From positions 1 through 64,000 of the forward strand of contig JAHFRD010000016.1 of the NCBI GenBank assembly GCA_023258975.1: a stretch of DNA of 64,000 nt, given 5' to 3'. This document shows, one piece after another, positions 29,935-38,655 of the stretch (positions are counted from its first letter, which is position 1; every line of letters starts with the position of its first letter). Under the pieces are notes generated by a model. It was not told where the DNA came from. It made no database searches and worked only from the letters and a program-made list of their open reading frames with translations. The position numbers and the translations under genes were made by a program. The stretch comes from Hydrogenophilales bacterium (GTDB lineage Bacteria > Pseudomonadota > Gammaproteobacteria > Burkholderiales > Thiobacillaceae).

Positions 29935-31511
29935 TTCACCTCCGGCGGTTGTGCGAAGGTGTGATACGGCGCTGGCGAGGGCACTGTCCATTCCAGCCCC
30001 TCGGCGCCCTCCCAGGCCCGCGCCTCGGCCTTCTCGCCACCCCGGATGCACTTCAGGATGACGATCAGCAGCAGTATCTGGCTGGCGCCGAAGACGAAGC
30101 CCCCGATCGAAGCGACGCGGTTGAAGTCGGCGAATTGCAGCGCGTAATCCGGGATGCGCCGGGGCATGCCGGCCAGGCCGAGGAAGTGCATCGGGAAGAA
30201 CAGCACGTTGACCGAGATCGCCGACAACCAGAAATGCCAGCGCCCCCAGGTCTCATTGACCATGTGGCCGGTCCATTTCGGCAACCAGTAATAGAGGCCG
30301 GCGTAGATGGAAAACAGCGCGCCGGTGACCAGCACATAGTGGAAATGGGCCACCACGTAGTAGGTGTCCTGCAACTGGATGTCCACCGGCACCATCGCCA
30401 GCACCAGCCCGGAAAACCCGCCGATGGTGAACAGGCAGACGAAGGCCACCGCGAACAGCATCGCCGTCTCGAAGGTGAGCGAGCCGCGCCACATGGTCGC
30501 CACCCAATTGAACACCTTGACCCCGGTGGGCACCGCGATCAGCAGGGTGGCGTACATGAAATACAGTTGCGCCGCCGCCGGCATGCCGACGGTGAACATG
30601 TGATGCCCCCAGACCAGGAACGACAGGATGGCGATGGAGGCGGTGGCGTAGACCATCGAGGCATAGCCGAACAGCGGCTTGCGCGAGAAGGTGGGAATCA
30701 CCGACGAAATGATGCCGAAGGCCGGCAGGATCAGGATGTACACCTCCGGGTGGCCGAAGAACCAGAACACATGCTGGAACAGCACCGGGTCGCCGCCGCC
30801 GGCCGCGTCGAAGAAATGGGTGCCGAAATTGCGGTCCGCCAGCAGCATGGTCACCGCCCCCGCCAGCACCGGCATCACCGCGATCAGGAGGAAGGCGGTG
30901 ATCAGCCAGGTCCACACGAACAGCGGCATCTTCATCAGCGTCATGCCCGGCGCCCGCATGTTGAGGATGGTGGTGGCGATGTTGATCGAACCCATGATCG
31001 AACTCGCGCCCATGATGTGGATGGCGAAAATCGTCAGGTCGTAGCTGATGCCTCCTTGCAGGAACAGCGGCGGATACATGGTCCAGCCCCCCGCCACCGC
31101 GCCGCCGGGCAGCAGGGTGGAGCCGACCAGGAACACCCCGGCCACCGGCAGCAGCCAGAAGCTCCAGTTGTTCATGCGCGGGAAGGCCATGTCCGGGGCG
31201 CCGATCATCAAGGGCACCTGCCAGTTCGCGAAGGCGGTGAAGGCCGGCATGATGACGCCGAAGATCATGATCAGGCCGTGCAGCGTGGTGAGCTGGTTGA
31301 ATGCTTCCGGTTGCACCAGTTGCAGGCCGGGCTGGAACAGTTCGGCGCGGATCAGCATCGCCATCAGCCCGCCAATCAGGAACATGGTCGCCGCGAACCA
31401 GAAATACAGCGTGCCGATGTCCTTGTGGTTGGTGCTGGCCAGCCAGCGCCACACGCCGCCGGGAGCCGCGTGATGAGCCTGGGGGAGGGGCTGCGCGAGA
31501 TTGGCTTCCAT
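29931..31511 (-). CDS. coxA: Cytochrome c oxidase subunit I (aa3/caa3 type)
   Basis: This is the catalytic heme a/a3-CuB subunit (526 residues, 12 helices). Landmarks are the D-channel entry APDMAFPRMNN, the CuB and cross-linked Tyr region WFFGHPEVYILILP with the D-channel Glu, and the HH motif in VWGHHMFTVG. The heme ligands lie in VVAHFHYVL. The gene lies 16 bases downstream of coxB. Confidence 0.98.
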   Translation of the reverse strand: MEANLAQPLPQAHHAAPGGVWRWLASTNHKDIGTLYFWFAATMFLIGGLMAMLIRAELFQPGLQLVQPEAFNQLTTLHGLIMIFGVIMPAFTAFANWQVPLMIGAPDMAFPRMNNWSFWLLPVAGVFLVGSTLLPGGAVAGGWTMYPPLFLQGGISYDLTIFAIHIMGASSIMGSINIATTILNMRAPGMTLMKMPLFVWTWLITAFLLIAVMPVLAGAVTMLLADRNFGTHFFDAAGGGDPVLFQHVFWFFGHPEVYILILPAFGIISSVIPTFSRKPLFGYASMVYATASIAILSFLVWGHHMFTVGMPAAAQLYFMYATLLIAVPTGVKVFNWVATMWRGSLTFETAMLFAVAFVCLFTIGGFSGLVLAMVPVDIQLQDTYYVVAHFHYVLVTGALFSIYAGLYYWLPKWTGHMVNETWGRWHFWLSAISVNVLFFPMHFLGLAGMPRRIPDYALQFADFNRVASIGGFVFGASQILLLIVILKCIRGGEKAEARAWEGAEGLEWTVPSPAPYHTFAQPPEVK

Positions 31512-31527
31512 TGGTTCTCCCGTCCGG

Positions 31528-32652
31528 TTACTTGCGCCGGGCCTTCACGTCCGCCGGCTGTACCGGCGACCCCGTGTTGCCCCATGCGATCCGCTCGTAA
31601 GTAATCACGGCGGCGAGATCGGCATCGTCCAACTGCTCCTGGAACGCGCTCATCGCCGTGCCTTCCTTGCCGCGCAGCACGCGGTCGATATGCGCGGCGG
31701 CGGGGCCGTTGGCAATCTTGGAGCCGGCCAGCGCCGGGAACACGCCGGGCAGGCCCTTGCCATCGGCCTGGTGGCAGGCGGCGCAATTGGCCGCAAAAAT
31801 CCGCTCGCCGCGCGTCTTGAGTTCCGCCGGGCTGAACGTCTTGGCGACGGCCGCCACCGCCGCGACCGCCCTGGCCTGGTTGCCGGCCCGCTTGTCCGCC
31901 AGCCACGCCTGGTAGTCGGCCTCGCTCTTGACCTCGACGACGATGGGCATGAAGGCATGGCCGCGCCCGCACAACTCGGCGCACTGGCCCCGGTAGGTGC
32001 CCGGCTCGTTGGCGCGAAACCAGGTATCGCGGATGAAACCGGGAATGGCGTCCTGCTTCACGCCAAGCGCGGGCACCCACCAGGCATGAATCACGTCATG
32101 CGAGGTCAGCAGGACGCGCACCTTCTTGCCGACCGGCACCACCATCGGCTCGTCCACCTCCAGCAGGTAGTGCGCGCCCTTCGCCGCCTGGTTGGCGATC
32201 TGATCGGCGGGGGTGGAGGACGCGCTCATGAACTTCACGCCATCCTGGAGGTAGTCGTATTCCCACTTCCACTGATAGCCGGTGACCTTGATGGTGAGAT
32301 CGGGGTTGGCGGTGTCCTTCTGATCCAGCACGGCGCGGGTCGCCGGCCAGGCCATGCCGACCAGAATCAGCAGGGGAATCACGGTCCAGATCACCTCGAC
32401 CGTGGCGTGTTCGTGGAAATGATGGGCCTGATGGCCGGCGCTTTTCCGGTGCTTGAACAACGCATAGAACATCACGCCGAACACCACCACAAAGATACCC
32501 AGGCAGACCAGCAGGATCAGGGTGTGAATGTCATGGATGCGCGCCGCGATGTCGGATTTCGGCGCTTGCAGATTCAACGCCCAATCGGCCACCACCGGCT
32601 GAATCCAGCCGGCGCCGCACACCAACAACAACATTTGTCGCCCCAGCCGCAT
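31528..32652 (-). CDS. coxB: Cytochrome c oxidase subunit II with fused cytochrome c domain (caa3)
   Basis: Subunit II accepts electrons through CuA. An N-terminal signal (MRLGRQMLLLVCGAGW) is followed by two helices, then the cupredoxin domain with the CuA motif QCAELCGRGHAFM (about 222-234). A C-terminal class I cytochrome c domain has CAACH (about 300) and a late Met. The fusion makes this a caa3-type oxidase. Start at 32652 is supported by AAGGGGAC just upstream; total 374 residues. It is first in the cox operon. Confidence 0.96.
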   Translation of the reverse strand: MRLGRQMLLLVCGAGWIQPVVADWALNLQAPKSDIAARIHDIHTLILLVCLGIFVVVFGVMFYALFKHRKSAGHQAHHFHEHATVEVIWTVIPLLILVGMAWPATRAVLDQKDTANPDLTIKVTGYQWKWEYDYLQDGVKFMSASSTPADQIANQAAKGAHYLLEVDEPMVVPVGKKVRVLLTSHDVIHAWWVPALGVKQDAIPGFIRDTWFRANEPGTYRGQCAELCGRGHAFMPIVVEVKSEADYQAWLADKRAGNQARAVAAVAAVAKTFSPAELKTRGERIFAANCAACHQADGKGLPGVFPALAGSKIANGPAAAHIDRVLRGKEGTAMSAFQEQLDDADLAAVITYERIAWGNTGSPVQPADVKARRK

Positions 32653-32681
32653 GTCCCCTTCTCCAAAGGGCGCGGCCATAA

Positions 32682-32698
32682 CCGAGTAAATAACTCGG
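32682..32698. promoter_or_regulatory. Inverted repeat upstream of coxB
   Basis: CCGAGT-AAATA-ACTCGG is a perfect 6-bp inverted repeat 30 bases before the coxB start, well placed for an operator or a leader hairpin. No regulator is identified. Confidence 0.4.
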
Positions 32699-32776
32699 AA
32701 TTAGCCGCGTACTGCTGCAAGTTAGTCAGGCAACGGCCAAAAGCAAGGAATCAGTTCAGATAAGTGGCTGATCCAT

Positions 32777-32804
32777 ATATGAGTTTATTCGTGCTTACTC
32801 ATAT
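32777..32804. promoter_or_regulatory. Inverted repeat between bioD and coxB
   Basis: ATATGAGT and ACTCATAT form a perfect 8-bp inverted repeat around a 12-base spacer, in an AT-rich patch immediately after the bioD stop. It may terminate bioD or bind a regulator of the cox operon. It shares the GAGT...ACTC core with the repeat at 32682. Confidence 0.4.
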
Positions 32805-32805
32805 T

Positions 32806-33495
32806 TCAGAGTATGGCGGTCAACTTTTGCGGGGACAGAAAATGCGCCGCCCGCAGCGGATCCGGGCTCGCCATATATGGTAATTCCGCCAGTAGCGGCG
32901 TCGGCAGGCGATGGCTCAGGGCGGCCAGATTCTCGTCGTAGGCCGCCATCGCCGGGTCCACACGATTGGCCACCCAACCGGCCAGCTTCAAGCCGCGCGC
33001 GGCGATGGCCTCGGCCGTCAGCAAGGCATGGTTGATGCAGCCCAGGCGCATGCCCACCACCAGAATCAGCGGCAGGCCCAGCGCCACGGCGAGATCGGCG
33101 GCATCCTTCCGCGCGGACAGAGGCACCAGCAGGCCGCCCACGCCTTCCACCAACACCACATCGGCCCGCGCGGCGAGTTCGTCATAGGCCGCGCGGATGC
33201 GGGGAATCTCGATGCGCGCGCCCTTGTGGTCGGCGGCGATGTGCGGGGCAATGGCCTCGCGGAACAGATAGGGGTTGAGCAGTTCCGGCGCCGCCGGCAC
33301 GTTGCTCGCCGCGCGCAGCATGGCCACGTCCTCGTTCACCCAGGCCCCGTCGATCCACTCCGCCCCCGCCGCCACCGGCTTCATGCCCAGCACGCGGTGG
33401 CCGAGGCCGGCATAGGCATGCAGCAGCGCGGCGGCGACCAGGGTCTTGCCGATGTGGGTATCGGTGCCGGCGACGAAGAAACCGCGCGCGGGCAT
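32806..33495 (-). CDS. bioD: Dethiobiotin synthetase
   Basis: BioD closes the ureido ring of dethiobiotin from diaminopelargonate, CO2 and ATP. The 229-residue protein has the P-loop variant GTDTHIGKT (residues 10-18), the substrate Lys in MKPVAAG and the acidic VEGVGGLLVPLS motif. The ATG at 33495 overlaps the bioC stop (TGATG), and AGGAG lies about ten bases upstream. It is the last gene of the bio cluster. Confidence 0.96.
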   Translation of the reverse strand: MPARGFFVAGTDTHIGKTLVAAALLHAYAGLGHRVLGMKPVAAGAEWIDGAWVNEDVAMLRAASNVPAAPELLNPYLFREAIAPHIAADHKGARIEIPRIRAAYDELAARADVVLVEGVGGLLVPLSARKDAADLAVALGLPLILVVGMRLGCINHALLTAEAIAARGLKLAGWVANRVDPAMAAYDENLAALSHRLPTPLLAELPYMASPDPLRAAHFLSPQKLTAIL

Positions 33496-34400
33496 CAGCG
33501 TATCTCTCCTTTCCGGCTCGCCATCCGCATCTGAATGATCTGGCGGCCATCCTCCAGGCGGTCTTTCGCGCCGGCCCAGGCGTGGCCGTAGACCACTTCG
33601 TAGGTGGCGGGCAGGCGGCCATCCCGGCGAAAGCGTTCGTAGTTCTCCAGCAGGCGGCGCCAGGCCGCCTTGCCCATCAAACCGCCGCGCGCGCCCCGCT
33701 TGACGGTGTGGGCACCGATGGCCTTGAGTTCGCGCAGCAGGCCGGACAACTCGGCATAGGTCAGGGTGACGTGTTCCATTTCCATCACCGGGTGGCTGAA
33801 CCCCGCATGCACCAGGGCATCGCCGACGTCGTGCATGTCGACGAACTGATTGACGTGGTGATGCCCATCGACGCCACTGGAAGCCGCGCGCAACTCCTTC
33901 AGGGTATCCGGCCCGAAGCTGGCGAACAGGAACAGGCCGCCCGGCTTCATGACCCGATGCAGCCCCCGGAACGTGGTTTCCAGGTCGTCCACCCATTGCA
34001 AGGCGAGGCTGGACCAGGCCAGGTCGATGCTGTTGTTCTTCAGCGGCAATCGTTCAAGATCGGCGCACACGGGCGCGAAGCGTGGAGTGGAAGGCGTGAG
34101 GCGTGAGACCAGGCCACGCCAACCGTTCGGCCGGCCGTGGCGGGCGTGGGCCTGGCGCAGCATGGCATGGGCAATATCCAGGCCAATGACCTGGGACTTG
34201 GGAAAGCGCGCCCGCAACAGATCAAAAGCGAAGCCGGTGCCGCAGCCGGCATCCAGGATCAGGCCGGGATCGACCTTCACGCCGTCGAGATGGTCGTCCA
34301 GGCGGCGCGCCACCTCCTGTTGCAGAAACGCGGCCTGGTCATAGGTCGGCGCGGCGCGTTCAAAGGAACGCCGAATGGCGCGTTTCAAGCGGTCATCCAT
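33495..34400 (-). CDS. bioC: Malonyl-ACP O-methyltransferase BioC
   Basis: BioC methylates malonyl-ACP so the fatty acid synthesis enzymes can build pimeloyl-ACP methyl ester. The 301-residue methyltransferase has the SAM motif ILDAGCGTGFAF (about 48-59) and the family segments SSLALQWVDD and FASFGPDTLKELR. The ATG at 34400 overlaps the bioH stop by eight bases, so the longer frame upstream is a shadow of bioH. Confidence 0.95.
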   Translation of the reverse strand: MDDRLKRAIRRSFERAAPTYDQAAFLQQEVARRLDDHLDGVKVDPGLILDAGCGTGFAFDLLRARFPKSQVIGLDIAHAMLRQAHARHGRPNGWRGLVSRLTPSTPRFAPVCADLERLPLKNNSIDLAWSSLALQWVDDLETTFRGLHRVMKPGGLFLFASFGPDTLKELRAASSGVDGHHHVNQFVDMHDVGDALVHAGFSHPVMEMEHVTLTYAELSGLLRELKAIGAHTVKRGARGGLMGKAAWRRLLENYERFRRDGRLPATYEVVYGHAWAGAKDRLEDGRQIIQMRMASRKGEIR

Positions 34401-35148
34401 GCAGGAATTCCTTGAGGGTGGCGACAAACCAGTCGGGATGCGACAGGAACGGCGCGTGGGAAGCGCGTTCGTGCAAGGCCAGGTGGGCGTTCGGCAGATG
34501 TCGCGCCAGCCAGGCGCCCGCCTCGGGCGCGCACAGCGTGTCGTGGGCGCCATGAACCACCAGGGTGGGGCAGCGCACCCGCTCCACCTGATCGCGCAGA
34601 TCGACCGCGCGCAACAATTCCAGCCCCGCCGCCAGCACCTCCGGATTCGGCTCGGCTTGATCGCGCATCTGTTCACGCAGACGCGCGATCACCGCGCGCG
34701 CGGCGTCGCCGCCACGCGCCTGCAAGGAAAGAAACCGCGACAGCGTGGCGCGGTAGTCCAGGGCCAGGGAGCGCGCGAACTCGCCCAACACCTCCGGCGC
34801 CATGCCATGTGGCCAGTCGTCTCGGGCGGCGAAGGCGGGCGAGCTTGCCACCAGCACCAGACGCGCCACCTTGTCTGGATGCCGCGCCGCCAGGGCCAGC
34901 GCGACCATGCCACCCATCGACCAGCCGACCAGATTGACCGGCGCGGCGATGCTTGCCGCCAATGCATCGGCCAACGCCTCGGCGGTATAGGGCATCACGT
35001 TCAGCGAAGCGCCATACCCCGGCAGATCGCGCGCGGAATGGTGCGCCGGCGTCCCCGCCAGCGAGTTTTCAGCGCACAGCGTGGCGACGGCCTCTGCCCA
35101 GATCGCGCCGGAAAGCCCCCAGCCATGCAGAAAAACCGTGTCAGTCAT
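34393..35148 (-). CDS. bioH: Pimeloyl-ACP methyl ester carboxylesterase BioH
   Basis: BioH removes the methyl group from pimeloyl-ACP methyl ester, ending chain extension. The 251-residue alpha/beta hydrolase shows FLHGWGLSG (oxyanion hole), the nucleophile elbow GWSMGG (about 77-82), an Asp in HGAHDTLC and a late His in HERASHAPF. The start MTDTVFLHGWG is typical of the family, so I chose 35148. It overlaps bioF by eight bases. Confidence 0.94.
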   Translation of the reverse strand: MTDTVFLHGWGLSGAIWAEAVATLCAENSLAGTPAHHSARDLPGYGASLNVMPYTAEALADALAASIAAPVNLVGWSMGGMVALALAARHPDKVARLVLVASSPAFAARDDWPHGMAPEVLGEFARSLALDYRATLSRFLSLQARGGDAARAVIARLREQMRDQAEPNPEVLAAGLELLRAVDLRDQVERVRCPTLVVHGAHDTLCAPEAGAWLARHLPNAHLALHERASHAPFLSHPDWFVATLKEFLHG

Positions 35149-36322
35149 GCGTATCCGCCAAGGCATGCAAAGCCGAAAGCAGCGCATCCACATCGTCCGG
35201 CGCATGCGCGGCGGACAGCGAAATCCGCAGGCGCGCCGCCCCTTGCGGCACGGTGGGCGGGCGAATCGCGGGAATCAGGATGCCGCGTTGCCGCAACCCC
35301 TCGGCCAGGGCCAGGGCGGCGTGTTGATCGCCCACCAGCAAGGGCTGGATCGGGGTATCGGAGGCCATCAGCCCCCACGGTAGCCCGGCGACTCCGGCTT
35401 TCAGGCGGGTAATGAGTTCGCCCAGACGTTCACGCCGCCAGGTCTCATGGGCGATCAACTCCAGGCTGGCGCTCACCGCCGCCGCCAGCAGGGGCGGCTG
35501 CGCGGTGGTGTAGATATAGGCGCGCGCCTTGTTCACCAGCCACTCGATCAACTCGGCGCTACCGGCCACGAAGGCGCCGGAGACACCGGCAGCCTTACCG
35601 AGGGTGGCGAGATAGATCAGGCGCGGGTGGCGAGTGGCGAGTGGCAGGTTACCAAGCGCGCCCCTGCCCTCCTTGCCCAATACCCCAAAGCCATGCGCGT
35701 CATCCAGATACAACCAGGCGTCATATTTGTCCGCCAGCGCCAGCAACCCGGCCACCGGCGCCAGGTCGCCATCCATGCTGAAGACCGTGTCCGTGGCGAT
35801 CAGCTTCACCTTCGCGGTGCTGGCGGCGAGTTGCCGCTCCAGTGTGGCCAGGTCGAGGTGGGGAAAGCGAATCAGCTTCGCCCGCGACAGCAGCGCGGCA
35901 TCGACCAGAGAGGCGTGGTTGAGACGATCCTCGAACACTTCGCCGTGGCGGTCGATCAGGGACTGGATCACCCCCAGGTTGGCCATGTAGCCGGTGGAAA
36001 ACAGCAACGCCGCCGGCATGCCGACAAAGGCCGCGAGTGCCTGTTCCAGTTCGTGATGCAGGCGATGGTGGCCGGTGAGCAGATGCGCCGCGCCCGCGCC
36101 CACCCCCACTTCACCCGCAGCGCGCGACGCCGCTTCGGCGATGGCCGGATGCCCGGCCAGCCCCAGGTAATCGTTGCTGGAAAAGGACAGAAACGCGCGA
36201 CCATCCACCCACACCCGCGCGCCCTGGGCGCCATCGAGCAGGCGGCGGCGGCGGCGCAGGCCTAGCGCATCCAGGTCGGCGAGGGCGGATTGGAGTTGGT
36301 GGGGGAGCATGGAAGAGGCCAT
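35141..36322 (-). CDS. bioF: 8-amino-7-oxononanoate synthase
   Basis: BioF is a PLP enzyme that joins pimeloyl-ACP and L-alanine. The 393-residue protein has SSNDYLGLAGHP near the N-terminus, the cofactor-stacking HASLVDAALLS, the Asp/His motif DDAHGFGVLG and the Schiff-base Lys in ATLGKAAGVSGAF (about residue 242). A large palindrome lies between this gene and bioB, which could allow separate expression. Confidence 0.96.
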   Translation of the reverse strand: MASSMLPHQLQSALADLDALGLRRRRRLLDGAQGARVWVDGRAFLSFSSNDYLGLAGHPAIAEAASRAAGEVGVGAGAAHLLTGHHRLHHELEQALAAFVGMPAALLFSTGYMANLGVIQSLIDRHGEVFEDRLNHASLVDAALLSRAKLIRFPHLDLATLERQLAASTAKVKLIATDTVFSMDGDLAPVAGLLALADKYDAWLYLDDAHGFGVLGKEGRGALGNLPLATRHPRLIYLATLGKAAGVSGAFVAGSAELIEWLVNKARAYIYTTAQPPLLAAAVSASLELIAHETWRRERLGELITRLKAGVAGLPWGLMASDTPIQPLLVGDQHAALALAEGLRQRGILIPAIRPPTVPQGAARLRISLSAAHAPDDVDALLSALHALADTHD

Positions 36323-36332
36323 CGGACGTACT

Positions 36333-36396
36333 TGTAGCGCCGGCTTTATGCCCCCGAAGGATACCGCCCCTTCGGGGGCATAAAGCCGGCGCTACA
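36333..36396. repeat. Long perfect palindrome between bioB and bioF
   Basis: A left arm starting TGTAGCGCCGGCTTTATG (36333-36360) pairs perfectly with 36369-36396 over 28 bp, around the loop ATACCGCC. There is no T tract, so it is a repetitive extragenic palindrome rather than a classical terminator. The core recurs at 12937, 57893 and 60253. The loop-side sequence GAAGGATACCG also occurs just after mutS (4613) and, on the other strand, near 60283. Confidence 0.9.
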
Positions 36397-36435
36397 GTTC
36401 ACAAACCTGCGTCCCGCAACGGGGATGGCCCGCCC

Positions 36436-37425
36436 TCAGTGTCCAGCGCAGCGCCGGCCCTGTACCGGCTCGCCGTGCAGGCCAAGCCTGGCGAACAGGG
36501 CGTTGTCGGCCTCCGCCTCGGGGTTGCCGGTGGTGAGCAGGCGGTCGCCGCAGAAGATCGAGTTGGCGCCGGCCAGGAAGCACAAGGCCTGCACCGCCTC
36601 GCCCAGTTCCTGGCGGCCGGCGGAGAGGCGCACATGCGATGCCGGCATGGTGATGCGCGCCACGGCGACGGTGCGCACGAACTCGAACGGGTCGAGGTCT
36701 TCCCCTTGCGCCATCGGCGTGCCCGGCACCTTGACCAGCATGTTGATCGGCACCGATTCCGGTTGCGGGTTCAGGTTGGCCAGTTCCATCACCAGGCCGG
36801 CGCGCACCCGGCGCGATTCGCCCATGCCGACGATGCCGCCGCAGCACACATGGATGCCGGCGTCGCGCACTTGTGACAAGGTGTTCAAGCGGTCGTTGTG
36901 GGTGTGGGTGGTGATGACCTGGCCGTAGAACTCGGAGGCGGTATCGAGATTATGGTTGTAGTAATCCAGCCCGGCCTCCTTGAGTTGCGCGGCCTGGCCC
37001 GGTTTCAGCATGCCCAGGGTAACGCAGGTTTCCATGCCCAATGCCTTCACCTCGCGCACCATCTCGGCGACGGCGCTGAGGTCCTTGTCCTTCGGGCCGC
37101 GCCAGGCCGCGCCCATGCAGAAACGGGTGGCGCCGGCATCGCGCGCGGCCTTCGCGGCTTCCACCACGGCGGGCACGTCGAGCAGTTTCTCGCGCTCCAG
37201 GCCGGTGTCATGGCGCGCCGATTGCGAGCAATAGCCGCAGTCCTCGGAACAGCCGCCGGTCTTGATCGACAGCAGGGTGGACAACTGCACCGCGTTGGGG
37301 TCGAAATGCTGGCGGTGCACGTTCTGCGCCTGGAACAGGAGGTCGTTGAACGGCAGCGCGTAGAGTGCTTCCACCTCGGCCAGGGACCAGGCCTTGGGGG
37401 TGATGGGTTGGGACAGATCGGTCAT
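36436..37425 (-). CDS. bioB: Biotin synthase (radical SAM)
   Basis: BioB inserts sulfur into dethiobiotin. The 329-residue radical SAM enzyme has the 4Fe-4S motif CSEDCGYC (about 59-66). The residues that hold the 2Fe-2S cluster lie in [14 protein letters not shown] and ETCVTLGML, and YYNHNLDTA is the SAM/substrate segment. Its start overlaps the upstream membrane-protein gene by four bases. Confidence 0.97.
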   Translation of the reverse strand: MTDLSQPITPKAWSLAEVEALYALPFNDLLFQAQNVHRQHFDPNAVQLSTLLSIKTGGCSEDCGYCSQSARHDTGLEREKLLDVPAVVEAAKAARDAGATRFCMGAAWRGPKDKDLSAVAEMVREVKALGMETCVTLGMLKPGQAAQLKEAGLDYYNHNLDTASEFYGQVITTHTHNDRLNTLSQVRDAGIHVCCGGIVGMGESRRVRAGLVMELANLNPQPESVPINMLVKVPGTPMAQGEDLDPFEFVRTVAVARITMPASHVRLSAGRQELGEAVQALCFLAGANSIFCGDRLLTTGNPEAEADNALFARLGLHGEPVQGRRCAGH

Positions 37426-37871
37426 GCGTGTTTCTCCACTTCGATGTCTTTCCAGTCCTCGCGACCGGCTTTCCAGATGTCATACAGCGACCACGGCACC
37501 AGCGCGAGCACCATGAGCGCGTACACGCCGGGCCAGCCGGTAGGCAGGTGCGCGAGGTCGTTGGAAAATACGGTGAGCGTGCCGACCACGGCGTAATAGC
37601 GATACCCCGCCCACTTGTGATAATGGCGCACGGTCGGGTCGGGATGGTGGGCGATGGCGGCATAGACGAAGATGGAAAACGCCAGCCAGATCATGACCGG
37701 CGGCAAGGACATCGCCATCGGCAGGAAAGCCATCTTCTTGTCGGCGATCATCTGCCCGAGGCCGAAAAGCGAAGCCGACAACAGGGTGGTTCCGACCGCC
37801 AGATAATTGAACAGGCGCGAACTGCGCAAACAGGAGGCCGCAGTGATGTGTTGTTTCTCGTTTTCGGACAT
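37422..37871 (-). CDS. Membrane protein of unknown function upstream of bioB
   Basis: This 149-residue protein has about four hydrophobic segments, for example [19 protein letters not shown] and [19 protein letters not shown] His-rich loop ([18 protein letters not shown]) lies between the middle helices. I do not recognise the family. The ATG at 37871 is chosen because the longer frame runs into the divergent comF region; the ribosome binding site is weak. The four-base overlap with bioB implies co-transcription, so a link to biotin use or transport is possible but unproven. Confidence 0.65.
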   Translation of the reverse strand: MSENEKQHITAASCLRSSRLFNYLAVGTTLLSASLFGLGQMIADKKMAFLPMAMSLPPVMIWLAFSIFVYAAIAHHPDPTVRHYHKWAGYRYYAVVGTLTVFSNDLAHLPTGWPGVYALMVLALVPWSLYDIWKAGREDWKDIEVEKHA

Positions 37872-37971
37872 TGATCGAGACGGATCAGTAATCAAGGCGC
37901 GGCATGGTGCGTGAAGGGGCATCCCATTGTCAAACACGGCAAAACAACTTCTGAACAGCTGTCTACATGTT

Positions 37972-38631
37972 ATGCAAAATGCAGTTACGCAACCTTGCGT
38001 GCTCTGTGGCGCGCGCGCGCGCGGCCGACTGCTTTGCCCCGCTTGCGCCGGCGACTTGCCACTCTTGCCGGCGGAGCGTTGTCCGCGATGCGCCCTCCCC
38101 TCTCTCGATGGCCTGCTCTGCGGCGCCTGCCTGAAGAAACCGCCGCGATTCGAGCGCTGCGAGGCGGTTTACCGCTACGCCTTCCCGCTCGACGCGCTGA
38201 TCCAGCATTGCAAATACGGCGGCGCCCAGGAACTGGCCGATCTGTTCGCCGAGGCGCTGGCGCGGCGACTCGCGGATAGGCCGCTTCCCGACCTCATCGT
38301 CCCCATGCCGCTGCACCCGGCGCGCCTGCGTGAACGTGGTTTCAACCAGGCGCTGGAAATCGCGCGGCGCCTGGGCAATCACCTGAATATCCCCTGCCGC
38401 CACGCCTGCCGACGCCAGCGCGACACGCCGCCGCAGGCCGGCCTCGATCTCAAGGAGCGGCAGCGCAACCTGCGCGGCGCCTTCGTCTGCGACGAGGATA
38501 TGAAGGGAAAACGCATCGCCCTGCTCGACGACGTGATGACCAGCGGCGGCAGCCTGAACGAACTGGCAAAAGCCGCGCGCCGAGCCGGCGCGCTGGAAAT
38601 CGACGCCTGGGTGGTGGCCAGAACCCTGTAG
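37972..38631 (+). CDS. ComF-family phosphoribosyltransferase-like protein
   Basis: ComF proteins are needed for DNA uptake in competent bacteria. This 219-residue product has an N-terminal zinc-finger-like set of Cys (QPCVLCGA, LLCPAC, RCPRCA, LLCGAC). The PRTase core has VPMPLHPARLRERGFNQA and the PRPP loop VLLDDVMTSGGS equivalent (LLDDVMTSGGSL). The ATG at 37972 matches the family start. The stop TAG lies inside a palindrome that also supplies the nudB stop. Confidence 0.9.
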   Translation: MQNAVTQPCVLCGARARGRLLCPACAGDLPLLPAERCPRCALPSLDGLLCGACLKKPPRFERCEAVYRYAFPLDALIQHCKYGGAQELADLFAEALARRLADRPLPDLIVPMPLHPARLRERGFNQALEIARRLGNHLNIPCRHACRRQRDTPPQAGLDLKERQRNLRGAFVCDEDMKGKRIALLDDVMTSGGSLNELAKAARRAGALEIDAWVVARTL

Positions 38632-38655
38632 GAGGCCCGCTCGCGGGCCTCCTAC
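38628..38655. repeat. Palindrome forming the stop codons of both comF and nudB
   Basis: GTAGGAGGCCCGC-TC-GCGGGCCTCCTAC is a perfect 13-bp stem. The TAG at 38629-38631 ends comF and the opposite-strand TAG at 38654-38652 ends nudB. The repeat belongs to the same GTAGGAG-type REP family as those at 20669 and 48960. It could also act as a bidirectional 3' end structure. Confidence 0.85.

Noticed and set aside
29949-31604. 551-aa plus-strand open frame
   Set aside because: It is antisense to coxA, with a His/Gln/Arg-rich composition typical of a membrane-protein shadow.
37921-37960. BirA-type operator upstream of the bio cluster
   Set aside because: TTGT...ACAA ends are present, but the half-sites are not symmetrical, so the match is too weak to list.
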